In this document: in pieces, positions 4,211 to 5,057 of the stretch
Numbering within the stretch: position 1 is the first letter of the stretch
How the letters are laid out: each line of letters begins with the position of its first letter
Translations under genes and position numbers: made by a program
Notes under the pieces: generated by a model
Told to the model about the DNA's origin: nothing
What the model saw: only the letters and a program-made list of their open reading frames with translations
Databases searched by the model: none
Assembly (NCBI GenBank): GCA_934655835.1
Contig: CAKUHM010000116.1
Coordinates: forward strand, 1-5,057
Length of the DNA stretch: 5,057 nt
Direction of reading: 5' to 3'
Origin: an uncultured Collinsella sp.
Lineage (GTDB): Bacteria > Actinomycetota > Coriobacteriia > Coriobacteriales > Coriobacteriaceae

Positions 4211-5057
4211 TTACCCCCCAAACCTATAGTCGCTGATGCCCAACGTGGAGCAGTTCTCGCTTATTGCTCGGACTGTTTGCACGGGGATTCCGTCTTCGAC
4301 ATGAGCGGAAACGCTAAACGAAAGCTGCACGTCGGCACCGCCCAACATGTTTAGTTGGCTCACCACTTCATCCATGATGGTCTGGATATTGCGATTGACA
4401 CGAGTGTTGTCGAGCTTTGCCGTCATATGGAAGGATGTCTTTTGTCTCGCGGGCTGCACCACCACTGGCGTTGTGTCGACAACCGTGGTCCTGCCGTCCG
4501 TATCCGTTACGGTTTCGCTCGTCGTAGGACCAAACGCAATTCCATGCCCGCCGTCATCGGAGTTCTGCGCAGCCTCCGCAGCCGCAGCGCGAGCAGCAGC
4601 CTCTTCCTCTTCAATCTGCTTTGTTGCCACAGTCGGCTTCACCAGCAGGTCGCTCTCGTTAATAAACGCCTTCTGCTCACCAAGCGTCAGCTCCATATAG
4701 CGATCGTCCGAGAAGCCAGCAGCAAGGCCAAAGTATTCCTTTGAGCCCAGGCCCCTTTGAATCGCGTCCTCGAGCACGCCATAGCACGACAGCCTGGGAA
4801 GATAGCAATAAGAGCACAGGAACTCCCACAGACGCTTAATCTGGATGTGGTCCGCTTCCTTCCAGAGCACTCGATCGAGCTCCATCTTAAGCAGGGCGGG
4901 TGCCCAGGTCTTGATGGCCGCCTCATCGGAAACAAGCTTGCGCGCCATCTTGGCAACGATATTTTCGCCGCCGCCCTCAACGTGTTCTGCTTCCCAAACG
5001 ATATCCATCGAGTCGCTGAAAAGGTCGACACGCGGATAAATAAGCCAGCTATAGGCC
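4211..5057 (-). CDS. C-terminal part of a DUF499 (COG1483-type) ATPase, cut by the window edge
   Basis: The frame is open to the right edge and 281 residues are visible, beginning AYSWLIYPRVD; the true start and the ATPase core lie outside. The visible part matches the C-terminal half of DUF499 ATPases from memory of the family. It has IKRLWEFLCSYCYLPRLSCY with the characteristic YLPRL at visible residues 85-89 (4790-4804), then the VLEDAIQRGL helix and an SDDRYMELTLG strand. A charged Glu/Ala-rich linker follows (about 147-181, QIEEEEAAARAAAAEAA). The final domain is about 207-281 (FHMTAKLDNTRVNRNIQTI, then GIPVQTVRAISENCSTLGI). DUF499 proteins are large P-loop ATPases that often sit with DNA methyltransferases and helicases in phage-defence loci. 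The ATG at 5008 is internal, since homology continues upstream of it. The downstream 158-residue gene starts 5 bp after this stop. Confidence 0.9.
   Translation of the reverse strand, partial: AYSWLIYPRVDLFSDSMDIVWEAEHVEGGGENIVAKMARKLVSDEAAIKTWAPALLKMELDRVLWKEADHIQIKRLWEFLCSYCYLPRLSCYGVLEDAIQRGLGSKEYFGLAAGFSDDRYMELTLGEQKAFINESDLLVKPTVATKQIEEEEAAARAAAAEAAQNSDDGGHGIAFGPTTSETVTDTDGRTTVVDTTPVVVQPARQKTSFHMTAKLDNTRVNRNIQTIMDEVVSQLNMLGGADVQLSFSVSAHVEDGIPVQTVRAISENCSTLGISDYRFGG

Noticed and set aside
4355..4744. Plus-strand open frames of about 120 codons over the DUF499 gene
   Set aside because: They are antisense to a frame with clear DUF499 features and have no recognisable domain or ribosome binding site.

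Overview
The window looks like a piece of a gut actinobacterial chromosome, most likely Coriobacteriia and perhaps Collinsella. This is inferred from the G+C-rich coding style, the AAAGG/GGGG-type ribosome binding sites and the character of the proteins. No rRNA, tRNA or other taxonomic marker is present, so the assignment is soft.

Layout. On the left, two rightward genes look like ordinary chromosome: a YheO/DauR-type PAS plus helix-turn-helix regulator (176-829), and a 325-residue protein of unknown function with one membrane segment near its C terminus (953-1930). A leftward gene converges on them (1964-3286). It encodes a complete AAA_14/DUF4143 ATPase with a PD-(D/E)XK-like C-terminal motif. 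On the right is a leftward two-gene unit: the C-terminal part of a DUF499 (COG1483-type) ATPase that runs off the right edge (4211-5057), followed 5 bp later by an unrecognised 158-residue protein (3729-4205). DUF499 ATPases are often found in phage-defence loci, so the right side may be the end of a defence island. The partner genes that would prove this lie outside the window.

The most unusual DNA is the 442-bp gap 3287-3728, upstream of the AAA_14 gene. It holds four copies of an 11-bp core, ACACTTTT(C/T)CG, spaced exactly 33 bp apart. It also holds a perfect 16-bp inverted repeat whose arms carry a variant of the same motif (TGACACTT). A second, overlapping 10-bp inverted repeat competes with the first. 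Near the right end are a perfect TATAAT and a good ribosome-binding-site-like sequence on the plus strand, with no gene behind them; this may mark the edge of the inserted DUF499 unit.

How the genes may work together (inference). The DUF499 ATPase and the small protein are probably co-transcribed and translationally coupled. The AAA_14 gene has its own ribosome binding site. The 16-bp hairpin may end transcription from the DUF499 operon, and the 33-bp repeat array is a candidate control region for the AAA_14 gene.
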